Part shown: in pieces, positions 56,838 to 64,000 of the stretch
Numbering within the stretch: position 1 is the first letter of the stretch
Layout of the letters: each line of letters opens with the position of its first letter
Assembly (NCBI RefSeq): GCF_030123105.1
Contig: NZ_CP126095.1
Coordinates: 4,836,001-4,900,000 of the forward strand
Source: Paenibacillus sp. G2S3
GTDB taxonomy: Bacteria > Bacillota > Bacilli > Paenibacillales > Paenibacillaceae
Reading direction: 5' to 3'
DNA: 64,000 nucleotides
The notes under the pieces: generated by a model
Databases searched by the model: none
Told to the model about the DNA's origin: nothing
What the model saw: the letters and a program-made list of their open reading frames with translations, nothing else
Translations under genes and position numbers: made by a program

Positions 56838-56883
56838 GTGAGACAGTTCTGCGAGCGTATGTGAGGCAGATCGGCGAGCGTAG
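56838..56883. repeat. two tandem 23-bp repeats upstream of bceR
   Basis: The units begin GTGAGACAGTTCTGCGAGCG (56838-56860) and GTGAGGCAGATCGGCGAGCG (56861-56883) and differ at four positions. They end about 90 bases before the bceR start. Role unknown. Confidence 0.7.
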
Positions 56884-56889
56884 ACAGTG

Positions 56890-56934
56890 CAAAAAGAACC
56901 CTTGATACTCCCTATTGAAGGGTTCAGGGTTCTT
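56890..56934 (-). terminator. intrinsic terminator after the NlpC/P60-like gene
   Basis: On the minus strand GAACCCT pairs with AGGGTTC across a long loop with inner CCCT/AGGG pairing, followed by TTTTTG. Confidence 0.75.
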
Positions 56935-57034
56935 AGGTATTTAAAAGGAACTGATTGCTCAGCAGCTAAGTTCTAGAGACTTCTATTTAAGTAACTCTAT
57001 AATGTAGATTAGACCCACATAATGCAAATCACAC

Positions 57035-57547
57035 CTACTGTTTCTTCTGCATCCCAGCGAGTACTCTCTGAACTGGCGCCCAGCCGATAAACTCAGGTTT
57101 CGTCCAACCAGGAGCAGCTTGCAGATGACCAATCTCTAAATAATGATCTATTCTGACTTTATCCCATGCATGAATCGCCTCACCATTCCCAAGGGCTAAG
57201 GCCACATGCCCCCAATGCTTCAGCTCTCCCTCTACCATGCCGGAGCAGGAATAAAAAACAAACGCGCCAGCTGGTGGATTACCAGTATTCTTGTGTGCTT
57301 CGTACAGATCAGCCGATTCTTGTGCATCGCTGCCTCCCCACATTTCGATTCCATTGCTTCTCTCATAAGCGTCTTCTACAAATGCTAGACAACGCAGTGG
57401 ATAATCCTGCGAATCCAGCCGCTCCTTAGCCCAGGTTAATGCATTCTTAATTTCTTGGTCAAATTCATAATCTAATTTCAATTCCAGTTCCAATTCCAGT
57501 TCCAATAGACATTCCTCCAATGTGTTAAATAGTATTGGACTCATCAT
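57035..57547 (-). CDS. NlpC/P60-like papain-fold protein without signal peptide
   Basis: 170 residues. The core looks like an NlpC/P60 or CHAP-type hydrolase: the candidate catalytic Cys is in LRCLAFVEDAY, the His is in HWGHVALALGNG, and EAIHAWDKVRIDHY and FIGWAPV follow as in the family. There is no export signal, so a cytoplasmic role or a toxin/effector-like use is possible. Residues about 13-24 are a Leu-Glu repeat encoded by a 12-bp microrepeat. The ribosome binding site is weak, and either of the first two ATG codons may be used. It has its own terminator. Confidence 0.65.
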   Translation of the reverse strand: MMSPILFNTLEECLLELELELELKLDYEFDQEIKNALTWAKERLDSQDYPLRCLAFVEDAYERSNGIEMWGGSDAQESADLYEAHKNTGNPPAGAFVFYSCSGMVEGELKHWGHVALALGNGEAIHAWDKVRIDHYLEIGHLQAAPGWTKPEFIGWAPVQRVLAGMQKKQ

Positions 57548-57615
57548 ACCTGAACCAGCCTCTCATAAGCCGGTATTTAATGGTTATGAACTAAACTATG
57601 CCAAGCCTGCCCTTA

Positions 57616-57655
57616 GAAAAAAGACCCATGAATGAGCATAACCATTCATGGGTCC
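57616..57655. terminator. hairpin terminator, bidirectional in shape
   Basis: GACCCATGAATG pairs perfectly with CATTCATGGGTC around an eight-base loop, with AAAAAA on the left side. It would end minus-strand transcripts entering from the right. Confidence 0.75.
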
Positions 57656-58090
57656 CACCATATAGTTAGTTGCAGATACATTAGCGGTAGACATCACAGA
57701 GTCGATAATATAAACGTCGAACGGCGATATCACATCGAACATAAGTAACCCATGTCATGTTGAAGTAAACTGAACTGGTACGAAGGCCGGTCGATTCAGC
57801 CCAATTCAGCTTTTCTACGGGATTTATACCGTTCTTTTGGCTGGATTCGCTCAATCCGAGCTTCTTTCACGCCATTTTAGATAATTCCTACAAATCTAGG
57901 GTATTTCTGCCCCTCTTTCGCTCCATTCAGGCTAATTCAAACAAAACAAGGGCATTTTTGCCCTTGTTTCCCTCCCTAATAAGCCAGCTCGCTAAAACCG
58001 CTCATTCTGTGCTTCGAATGTTGTACCCCTTAACCACGCACAAACTTATCTGCCGTCCAGCAGATTGTCGATCCCGCTAAGCACGCTTCC
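57656..58090. other. non-coding stretch with a perfect 10-bp hairpin
   Basis: No gene is supported. AACAAGGGCA and TGCCCTTGTT form a perfect hairpin with a TTTT loop at 57945-57968. The surroundings (57790-57980) read like a degenerate repeat with recurring ATTCAG and GATTC words. Confidence 0.5.
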
Positions 58091-58192
58091 CTATGCTTTG
58101 CGTCCGCTGTTACCGGCAGCGTACAAAATGCGGTCAGCCATACGGCTAAATGGCAGCGACTGCTCAATTTTATAATCCACCGAAGACGTCAT
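58091..58192 (-). other. 33-codon open frame overlapping the yitT remnant
   Basis: A short frame begins MTSSVDYKIEQSLPFSRM and overlaps the stop of the yitT remnant by ATGA. No ribosome binding site is clear and I recognise no family. It may be part of the same decayed locus rather than a gene. Confidence 0.3.
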
Positions 58193-58377
58193 AGCGACAA
58201 GACAGCCGCTACGACTACCGCCATCACCGTATAACTTGTTTCTTTTGCAGGCATACAAAAGAGTGATATTGCCCTAACTTCTGCGTCCAACAGTTTGAAT
58301 ACTGTGCCTACCCTGGTTCCCTTCCATTCACTGATCAGCAGCGACAAAATATCGTCTCCACCACTTGTTTTAACCAT
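58189..58377 (-). pseudogene. decayed partial copy of yitT
   Basis: 62 codons closely match the C-terminal half of the intact YitT protein encoded at 59650-60321: both carry GGDDILSLLISEWKG, then VGTVF, M/C-P-(V/A)-KET and YTVMAVVVA. The DNA is also similar (for example the shared stretch ending ATCGTCTCCACCACTTG). The N-terminal 130 residues and the C-terminal tail are missing, and hydrophobic residues are replaced by charged ones (AEVRAISLF). It is a relic of a duplication 1.5 kb from its parent. Confidence 0.85.
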
Positions 58378-58482
58378 TACCGATTCAAGAGTATCTTTTT
58401 CAAGTCCTGATAATATGTTACAATACTTTTTATACTTAAACGTTTATTTAGTAGTCTAATTCTAATGATAAAGGTGAAAAGA

Positions 58483-59379
58483 ATGAAACCACAATCGGAA
58501 TATGCAATTCTGCTATACTATAAATTTGTAAACGTGCCGGATGCAGAACTATTCGCCCAGGAGCATTTGGCTTATTGCAAAGAGCTTGACGTAAAAGGAC
58601 GAATTCTCATCTCAGATGAAGGCATTAACGGGACACTATCTGGTACGATTGCCCAAACCGAGCAATACATGAAGGATTTGCGCGCAAATCCGCTGTTTAG
58701 CGATATCGTCTTCAAGATCGATGAGGCCGATGGTCATGCCTTCAAAAAGATCTTTGTTCGTTATAAAAAGGAACTTGTGACCTTCCGGGTCGAGGATGAA
58801 CTGGACCCTAACGTGATCACCGGAGAGCATCTGGCGCCTAAAGATTTCTATGAGATGATGCAGCGCGATGATGTGGTGATACTAGATGGTCGTACCGGCT
58901 ACGAATACGATCTTGGTCATTTCCGCGGTTCCATCCGCCCCGAAGTAGACAGCTTCAAAGAATTCCCGGACTGGATTCGCGAGAATATGAGCGAGCTTAA
59001 GGATAGACCAATCCTGACCTACTGTACAGGCGGAATCCGCTGCGAGAAATTAAGCGGGTTTATGATGAAGGAAGGTTTTGGGCAGGTGTACCAGCTGGAT
59101 GGCGGCATTGTGACTTATGGTAAAGACCCTGAGGTACAGGGCCAACTGTTTGATGGAAAATGTTATGTCTTCGATGAGCGGATCTCCGTACAGATTAATC
59201 ATACCGACGAGGATATCGTTGTTGGTCGTTGCCATCACTGCGGTCAGCCAGCTGACAAATTCATCAACTGCGCCAATGATGCTTGCCATCTTCAGCATAT
59301 TTGCTGTGAGGACTGCGAAAAGGAGCATAGTGGTCATTGCTCAGACGAATGCGCCGCTATCACGAATGCCGCAGGCTAA
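58483..59379 (+). CDS. trhO: tRNA uridine-34 hydroxylase (rhodanese-like TrhO/YbfQ)
   Basis: Oxygen-dependent hydroxylation of uridine 34 in tRNA, the first step towards methoxy- or carboxymethoxyuridine. 298 residues. An N-terminal acylphosphatase-like domain (about 1-95) precedes the rhodanese domain with active-site Cys181 (TYCTGGIRCEK). A C-terminal cysteine-rich region (CHHCGQP; CHLQHICCEDC; HCSDEC) probably binds zinc. The start is set at 58483, following AAGGTGA by five bases; the ATG at 58465 has no ribosome binding site. Confidence 0.94.
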   Translation: MKPQSEYAILLYYKFVNVPDAELFAQEHLAYCKELDVKGRILISDEGINGTLSGTIAQTEQYMKDLRANPLFSDIVFKIDEADGHAFKKIFVRYKKELVTFRVEDELDPNVITGEHLAPKDFYEMMQRDDVVILDGRTGYEYDLGHFRGSIRPEVDSFKEFPDWIRENMSELKDRPILTYCTGGIRCEKLSGFMMKEGFGQVYQLDGGIVTYGKDPEVQGQLFDGKCYVFDERISVQINHTDEDIVVGRCHHCGQPADKFINCANDACHLQHICCEDCEKEHSGHCSDECAAITNAAG

Positions 59380-59445
59380 ACAAAAGGACAAGGTTGTCTA
59401 TATGTCCCTACAAGATTCAAAGGCGGACACAAGAGTTATAGGTTA

Positions 59446-59489
59446 ACTAAAAGGTGGCGCACAGGATTTTCACTGTGCGCCACCTTTTA
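59446..59489. terminator. strong 18-bp perfect hairpin after trhO
   Basis: CTAAAAGGTGGCGCACAG pairs perfectly with CTGTGCGCCACCTTTTAG across an eight-base loop. T/A runs are inside the stem ends, so it can act as a terminator in both directions. Confidence 0.85.
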
Positions 59490-59572
59490 GTATGGATGAA
59501 GCGTCTGAGGCCTTGATTTACACTGGCAACGCCTGATGTCTGCAACTCTATAAATTACTTCTCATATCCAAC

Positions 59573-59604
59573 AAAAAAAAGTCAACCAGAAATTCTGGCT
59601 GACC
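59573..59604 (-). terminator. intrinsic terminator after yitT
   Basis: On the minus strand GTCAGCCAGAA pairs with TTCTGGTTGAC, followed by eight T residues. Confidence 0.88.
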
Positions 59605-59649
59605 TTAATTATAGTATATCCCCGAAATAAGCTGTTTATACAGCCTTAT

Positions 59650-60321
59650 TCACATTACCGTACCATCATGTGGTTTTCGCAGCGTAGACTGAATCTTTGG
59701 CGCCTTCACTAACTTCGGTTTGCCTAAAGAGGTTGTAAAAGTGATCACATAGCCAGCTACGACTACCGCCATCACGGTATACATCGTTTCTTTAACAGGC
59801 ATATAAAAGAGTGATAACGCCAGAACGATTACGTCCAACATGATGAATACTGTACCTACTTTGATTCCCTTCCATTCACTGATCAGCAGCGACAAAATAT
59901 CGTCTCCACCACTTGCGCCGCCGCTTCGCAGAATAATTCCCGCGCCTAAACCTGTCAGTACGCCAGACAAAAGGGCTGCTAATGCCAAGTTGCCCTGCAA
60001 GTTGATGACCAAACCGGAATAACGTTCCATGAGTCCGTAAAAGATTGTAAAAGCTCCTACAGAAACAAAGGTGTTGCACACGAACGCTTTCCCTTTGAAC
60101 ATCCATGCAATCAAGAGTACTGGAACGTCTAGAAGCAGAGTTGAAATTGAAGGTGAAATTCCTAATACGTATTTGCCAAGCAGCGATAATCCTACGAATC
60201 CGCCCTCTGACAAATGATTCTGAAAATTAATGTGATAATAAGTAAATGCAAGCAAAAATGTTCCAAACAAAATGACTGTCAACCGGAGCAGTATATTCAC
60301 TCCGTAATTGTGGTTCCTCAT
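59650..60321 (-). CDS. YitT-family (DUF161) membrane protein
   Basis: Integral membrane protein of 223 residues with about six helices, starting RLTVILFGTFLLAFTYYHI. The family signature GAGIILRSGGASGGDDILSL is intact at about residues 125-144. It lacks the soluble C-terminal DUF2179 domain of many relatives. GGGGAG lies six bases before the ATG. Function is unknown; transport of an ion or small solute has been suggested for the family. A decayed second copy lies 1.5 kb away. Confidence 0.88.
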   Translation of the reverse strand: MRNHNYGVNILLRLTVILFGTFLLAFTYYHINFQNHLSEGGFVGLSLLGKYVLGISPSISTLLLDVPVLLIAWMFKGKAFVCNTFVSVGAFTIFYGLMERYSGLVINLQGNLALAALLSGVLTGLGAGIILRSGGASGGDDILSLLISEWKGIKVGTVFIMLDVIVLALSLFYMPVKETMYTVMAVVVAGYVITFTTSLGKPKLVKAPKIQSTLRKPHDGTVM

Positions 60322-60638
60322 ACAGGTCTCCCCTTATCGTATATGGCGGCTAAACGTCCCACCAACCTCTACGACGGGTAAAACCGGAGGTATTGCTCCT
60401 TCGCATATATATACTCCTTCCCCTCGCAGAGGCGGTTCGTCGAGTAACAACGGTTCACGCACCTTCTACAGGGAAGCTAAGTATAAGACAGATCATAACG
60501 TTTCCAAATCGTCCTTTGGGGAATCGTCCTTCGGGGACACATGGTATCCTGATCCTTTCTCTAATTTAATAAGTTCTGAATACATTATACCACGGAGATC
60601 CCCCACTCTAAACAGTTAGCTATAAAAATAGGCAGGAA
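60322..60638. other. intergenic leader of yitT with a 15-bp tandem repeat
   Basis: No gene is supported. A 15-bp unit, AATCGTCCTTTGGGG then AATCGTCCTTCGGGG (60507-60536), occurs twice in tandem. The 180 bases nearest yitT are unusually GC-rich with several short inverted repeats, so a structured 5' leader is possible, but I match it to no riboswitch class. Confidence 0.5.
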
Positions 60639-61139
60639 TCACTCCACGGTACGCAACAAACGATTGATTGTTTCACGTCTCACACCGATCAATTGTCCAA
60701 TTTCTTCCTGTGTCAAAAGCTCTGTTAGCGCTGCGCCATGAGAGTAGTCATTGAACCAACGGGTTAACAGTTCCATACGTTCTGCGGGTGTTCCAACAGT
60801 AAGGTGATCTAGCCGAGTCTGCATAAACCGTACCTTCTCCTGAAGAAGGATGGCGATTTCCATCGCTCGACCTGGCTCATCACGTACCTGTTGATACCAT
60901 TCCGCTGAAGGGACCGCCTCCACCTCGCTCTTCATCATCGCAACCGCTGTTCCATGCGCCTCCTTTGGCGAAATGAGTGAATGATGGGGAACCATCTCAC
61001 CGGGATACAAGATGTTGAAGAGCACCATGTTCCCATTCTCATGAAGCCTTGTTACCTTGAACAGCCCACTTTTCACCTTGTATAAGAATTCGCAGCTGTC
61101 CCCTTGACGGAACAAGACCTCCCCCTTATGCAGTATCAT
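60639..61139 (-). CDS. short Crp/Fnr-family transcription regulator
   Basis: 166 residues, against 220-240 for most relatives. It begins directly in the cNMP-like beta-roll (GEVLFRQGDSCEFLYKVKSG) and ends right after the recognition helix (LTQEEIGQLIGVRRETINRLL), so both ends are trimmed. AAGGAG lies eight bases before the ATG, which supports this start. No cysteine cluster is present; only one Cys is seen (CEFLYK). The effector is unknown. It could compete for Fnr/Crp-type sites, but nothing here shows that. Confidence 0.85.
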   Translation of the reverse strand: MILHKGEVLFRQGDSCEFLYKVKSGLFKVTRLHENGNMVLFNILYPGEMVPHHSLISPKEAHGTAVAMMKSEVEAVPSAEWYQQVRDEPGRAMEIAILLQEKVRFMQTRLDHLTVGTPAERMELLTRWFNDYSHGAALTELLTQEEIGQLIGVRRETINRLLRTVE

Positions 61140-61253
61140 CTCGCTCGCTCCTTTGCCCTCTGGTTATATATATTTTCAATTATACAAAAATAAACCTCAA
61201 TGAAGGAGATTATTCTCGCAAGCGTTGAGGGCATACATGGTCAAAATTCAAAC

Positions 61254-61300
61254 AAAAAACTGCCGGACACCAGAATAAGCATCTGGCACCCAGCAGTTCA
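61254..61300 (-). terminator. intrinsic terminator after fruA
   Basis: On the minus strand AACTGCTGGGTGCCAG pairs with CTGGTGTCCGGCAGTT, followed by TTTTT. Confidence 0.88.
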
Positions 61301-61314
61301 AATTATTTATTTTA

Positions 61315-63243
61315 TTACTTTGCCTCAAGAGGTTTCTTCCATAATCCGAGCATTAATCCAGAAATAACAGATCCGATCAGAACGGCCAAAAGGAACAATA
61401 ACGCATGGCTCGAAAGCGCGGCTACGAAGATCCCACCATGCGGCGCTGGAACGTTGATATTCCACAGCTGTGTAAGACCACCAGCTACAGCTGAACCTAG
61501 GATACAAGAGGTTAGAACACGCAGTGGATCGGCAGCGGCGAATGGAATCGCCCCTTCTGTAATGAACGACAAGCCCAGTACATAGTTAGTTAACCCAGAT
61601 TTGCGTTCTGATTCTGTGAATTTATTCTTGAAGAAGGTAGTAGCAAGGGCTATTGCGAGTGGAGGAACCATACCGCCTGCCATTACAGCCGCCATCATGA
61701 ATCCGTTAGTATTTCCACTGGTAGTGAATACCCCGATGGCAAAAGTGTAGGCCGCTTTATTGAAAGGGCCCCCCATATCAATGGCCATCATTCCACCGAG
61801 TACGAGACCCAGAATCACTGCATTAACGGTTCCTAGGTCATTAAGCCAATTAATGAGACCTACGTTCATCCAGCTAAAGATCGGATCGAACAGGTAGTAC
61901 ATCAATCCCCCGGTAATCAAAAGACCGAATACCGGATATAACAGAATCGGCTTTAGTCCGTCGAGCGTTTTCGGCAGACCTGCAAATACTTTGCGCAAAC
62001 CGATAACAACATAACCAGCCAAGAAACCTGCAGCCAGACCGCCGAGGAATCCAGCATTGGAATTCAAGGCCATGTATCCGCCAACCATACCTGGCATTAG
62101 GGCTGGACGATCCCCAATACTAATCGCAATAAATCCAGCAAGAATAGGAATTAGGAAATGGAAGGCCCCATCGCCGCCACCAATCGTCTGCAGCAACTGG
62201 AATAGAGGGTGATTCTCTCCAGCGACTTGTTCGATCAAGAAGGAAATCGCCAGCAAAATACCACCGCCGACTACAAACGGCAGCATGTGGGAGATACCGT
62301 TCATCAAGTCCTTATATATTTTACTACCGATACTGCCAGACTTCTCATTTGACTCTCCGTCATTGCCGCTGCGACCTTCATTATGGTAGATGGGTGCATC
62401 GCCGTTCATAGCTTTGCGAATGAGCTCTTCCGATTTGCGAATACCGTCACTAACCGGTCTTTGCAGCACTGGCTTACCATCGAAACGAGCCATTTCCACT
62501 TGTTTATCTGCTGCGACAATTACGCCACTTGCTCGACGAATCTCATCGGGTGTTAATACATTTTTAGCACCCTCTGAACCATTCGTCTCTACACGGATAT
62601 TGACTCCCATTTCAAGAGCCTTCTTCTTAAGTGCATCTTCAGCCATAAAGGTATGCGCAATTCCAGTAGGACAAGCAGTAACAGCTACGACGAATGCTTG
62701 GGAATCTGGGTTGCCGACGATCAGCTTTTCAGGCTCTGACTTCGCGACAGTTTCAGCAGCTTCGTTCTCTTTCTCCTTAGCTTCCCCTTCCGCTTGCTTG
62801 GCATCGAACAAAGCAGCTACCTCATCTGGCGTTCGGGTATTCATCAGCTGTTCAATGAATTCGCTATCGATCAACAGTCTGGACAGCGAGGCCAAAGTAC
62901 GAAGATGCATGTTGCCCGCTCCTTCAGGGGCGGCAATCATAAAGAAGATCCGAGCCGGCTCATCATCTAACGATTCAAATTCCACGCCCGTCGCACTCTT
63001 AGCAAACACAACCGTCGCTTCATTTACCGCTTTAGTCTTGGCATGAGGCATTGCGATACCGCCACCAATCCCAGTACTGGACTGCTCTTCACGCTTCAGA
63101 ATCATCTCTTTAAATAGAACAGGATCATTAATTCGACCACTAGCGGCGAGACTTGCAATCAATTCATCAATTGCGCCTTCTTTAGTGGTTGCTTTTAAAT
63201 CCATAATCATTGTATCTTTTATCATCAAATCCGTAATTTTCAT
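61315..63243 (-). CDS. fruA: fructose PTS transporter, EIIABC fusion
   Basis: Imports fructose as fructose-1-phosphate. 642 residues. The EIIA domain (about 1-150) has phosphorylation His67 (GGIAMPHAKTKAV). A charged linker leads to the EIIB domain with Cys191 (VTACPTGIAHTFMAEDAL). The EIIC membrane domain fills about 300-640 (LPFVVGGGILLAISFL; PHGGIFVAAL). The start is the ATG at 63243, nine bases after GGGAG; a TTG three codons earlier is in frame. It follows fruK by 38 bases. Confidence 0.96.
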   Translation of the reverse strand: MKITDLMIKDTMIMDLKATTKEGAIDELIASLAASGRINDPVLFKEMILKREEQSSTGIGGGIAMPHAKTKAVNEATVVFAKSATGVEFESLDDEPARIFFMIAAPEGAGNMHLRTLASLSRLLIDSEFIEQLMNTRTPDEVAALFDAKQAEGEAKEKENEAAETVAKSEPEKLIVGNPDSQAFVVAVTACPTGIAHTFMAEDALKKKALEMGVNIRVETNGSEGAKNVLTPDEIRRASGVIVAADKQVEMARFDGKPVLQRPVSDGIRKSEELIRKAMNGDAPIYHNEGRSGNDGESNEKSGSIGSKIYKDLMNGISHMLPFVVGGGILLAISFLIEQVAGENHPLFQLLQTIGGGDGAFHFLIPILAGFIAISIGDRPALMPGMVGGYMALNSNAGFLGGLAAGFLAGYVVIGLRKVFAGLPKTLDGLKPILLYPVFGLLITGGLMYYLFDPIFSWMNVGLINWLNDLGTVNAVILGLVLGGMMAIDMGGPFNKAAYTFAIGVFTTSGNTNGFMMAAVMAGGMVPPLAIALATTFFKNKFTESERKSGLTNYVLGLSFITEGAIPFAAADPLRVLTSCILGSAVAGGLTQLWNINVPAPHGGIFVAALSSHALLFLLAVLIGSVISGLMLGLWKKPLEAK

Positions 63244-63281
63244 GTCTTTCAACTCCCTTGAGTACTTTGAATGCTGTTTGC

Positions 63282-64000
63282 TTACACTTCTGAGATGTCG
63301 ATCAGCGGTCTAAGTTTCTCGATGAATTCTCTATTTGCCAAGTCATCAGAGAACGCGGTTGCGCTGCCCGAGGCGACTCCTGCACGGAAAGCCTCCATTA
63401 AATCTCCAGTCAAGGACAGTGTGCCAACGAATCCGGCGATCATAGAATCCCCTGCGCCTACAGAATTCTTTACTGTTCCTTTGGGAGCATTGGCGTGATA
63501 TACCCCCTGATCCGTAATGAACAAGGCACCTTCACCAGCCATTGAAACTAACACATGCTTCGCGCCAGCTTCGAGTAGCTTGCGACCATAAGTAATAATT
63601 TCTTCCTTAGTCTGTATCGTCACGCCGAATAGCTCTGCAAGCTCATGATGATTAGGCTTAACGAGCAACGGCTGATGTGGGAGTGCCTTTTCCAGAGCTG
63701 AACCTGTAGTATCAATGACGAATTCGGCCCCTCTCTGCTTGCAAACAGATATCAACCTGTCATAGAAATCAGCACCCAGTGATGGGGGAACACTTCCGGA
63801 CAAAATCACAATATCCCCTCCATTCAGAGCAGACATTTTCTGTAATAATGCCTCTGCCTCCGTATCTCGGATGATGGGTCCTGCACCGTTAATCTCCGTT
63901 TCCTCTCCATGCTTAAGCTTGATGTTAATTCGGGTATCATCAGAAACAAATACGAAATCACTTGAAATCGATTCTTTCTGCAGCCATTCCTCAATATATC
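63282..64000 (-). CDS. fruK: 1-phosphofructokinase, partial (5' end beyond the right edge)
   Basis: Phosphorylates fructose-1-phosphate to fructose-1,6-bisphosphate. 239 codons of the C-terminal part are visible, open to the window edge without a start. PfkB-family features are GGDIVILSGSVPPSLG, the KPNHHEL region, and the anion-hole/catalytic motif GAGDSMIAGF near the end. It sits directly before fruA, giving the usual fruK-fruA pair; a fruR gene is expected further right. Confidence 0.95.
   Translation of the reverse strand, partial: YIEEWLQKESISSDFVFVSDDTRINIKLKHGEETEINGAGPIIRDTEAEALLQKMSALNGGDIVILSGSVPPSLGADFYDRLISVCKQRGAEFVIDTTGSALEKALPHQPLLVKPNHHELAELFGVTIQTKEEIITYGRKLLEAGAKHVLVSMAGEGALFITDQGVYHANAPKGTVKNSVGAGDSMIAGFVGTLSLTGDLMEAFRAGVASGSATAFSDDLANREFIEKLRPLIDISEV

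Noticed and set aside
60639..61139. Second oxygen sensor of the Fnr type
   Set aside because: It has no cysteine cluster at either end, so an Fe-S sensing role is not supported.

Overview
The window looks like a chromosomal segment of a low- to mid-GC Firmicute, almost certainly a Paenibacillus. Pointers are Bacillus-type ribosome binding sites, two sugar ABC transporters each paired with a YesM/YesN-type two-component system, a secreted protein with a copper-amine-oxidase-like stalk domain, a BceRS-BceAB module, a C-terminal-cysteine (Bacillus-type) Fnr, and palindromic dispersed repeats. Almost all genes lie on the minus strand. No rRNA, tRNA, CRISPR array, transposase or prophage gene was seen.

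Layout. 1-4.8 kb: zinc uptake genes znuA and znuC (znuC runs off the left edge) with Zur-box-like sites, metG behind a T-box leader, yidD and zur. 5-7.2 kb: a large secreted protein. 7.6-13.9 kb: an operon of sugar-binding lipoprotein, two permeases, sensor kinase and AraC-type regulator. 14.2-20.4 kb: fermentation genes pflA, pflB and adhE, with Fnr/Rex-like and cre-like sites. 20.7-27.4 kb: a second sensor/regulator/ABC sugar module. 27.4-28.9 kb: a 1.5-kb non-coding stretch with a large imperfect hairpin and an array of about four 243-bp tandem repeats. 29-34.2 kb: pgmB and two overlapping GH65 disaccharide phosphorylases. 34.6-41.1 kb: anaerobic/nitrogen-oxide block of fnr, nirBDC, a small lipoprotein and the Fe-S repair gene ric. 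41.3-47.7 kb: mixed genes (an unknown cysteine protein, a YodB-like regulator, an oxidoreductase, a TVP38 protein, msrAB, a DUF4349 lipoprotein, a 50-residue DUF1540 protein). 47.8-50.6 kb: metE under a cobalamin riboswitch. 50.7-56.7 kb: one probable operon bceR-bceS-bceA-bceB-dedA-uppP. 57-64 kb: an NlpC/P60-like protein, a decayed yitT copy, trhO, intact yitT, a short Crp-type regulator, and fruA with partial fruK.

How the parts fit. Fnr (34.6 kb) can plausibly act on sites matching TGTGA-N6-TCACA in front of itself, pflB and nirB, giving a local low-oxygen regulon that joins mixed-acid fermentation, nitrite reduction and repair of nitrosatively damaged clusters. The GH65/pgmB operon and the ABC module 1.5 kb downstream suggest import of a glucose disaccharide and its phosphorolysis to glucose plus glucose-6-phosphate. 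The bce-dedA-uppP run collects three steps of undecaprenyl-(pyro)phosphate handling: antibiotic sensing and detoxification, carrier flipping, and carrier dephosphorylation.

Many starts were moved inward from the longest open frame because a good ribosome binding site sits before the inner codon. All functional calls come from reading the sequence; no search was run.
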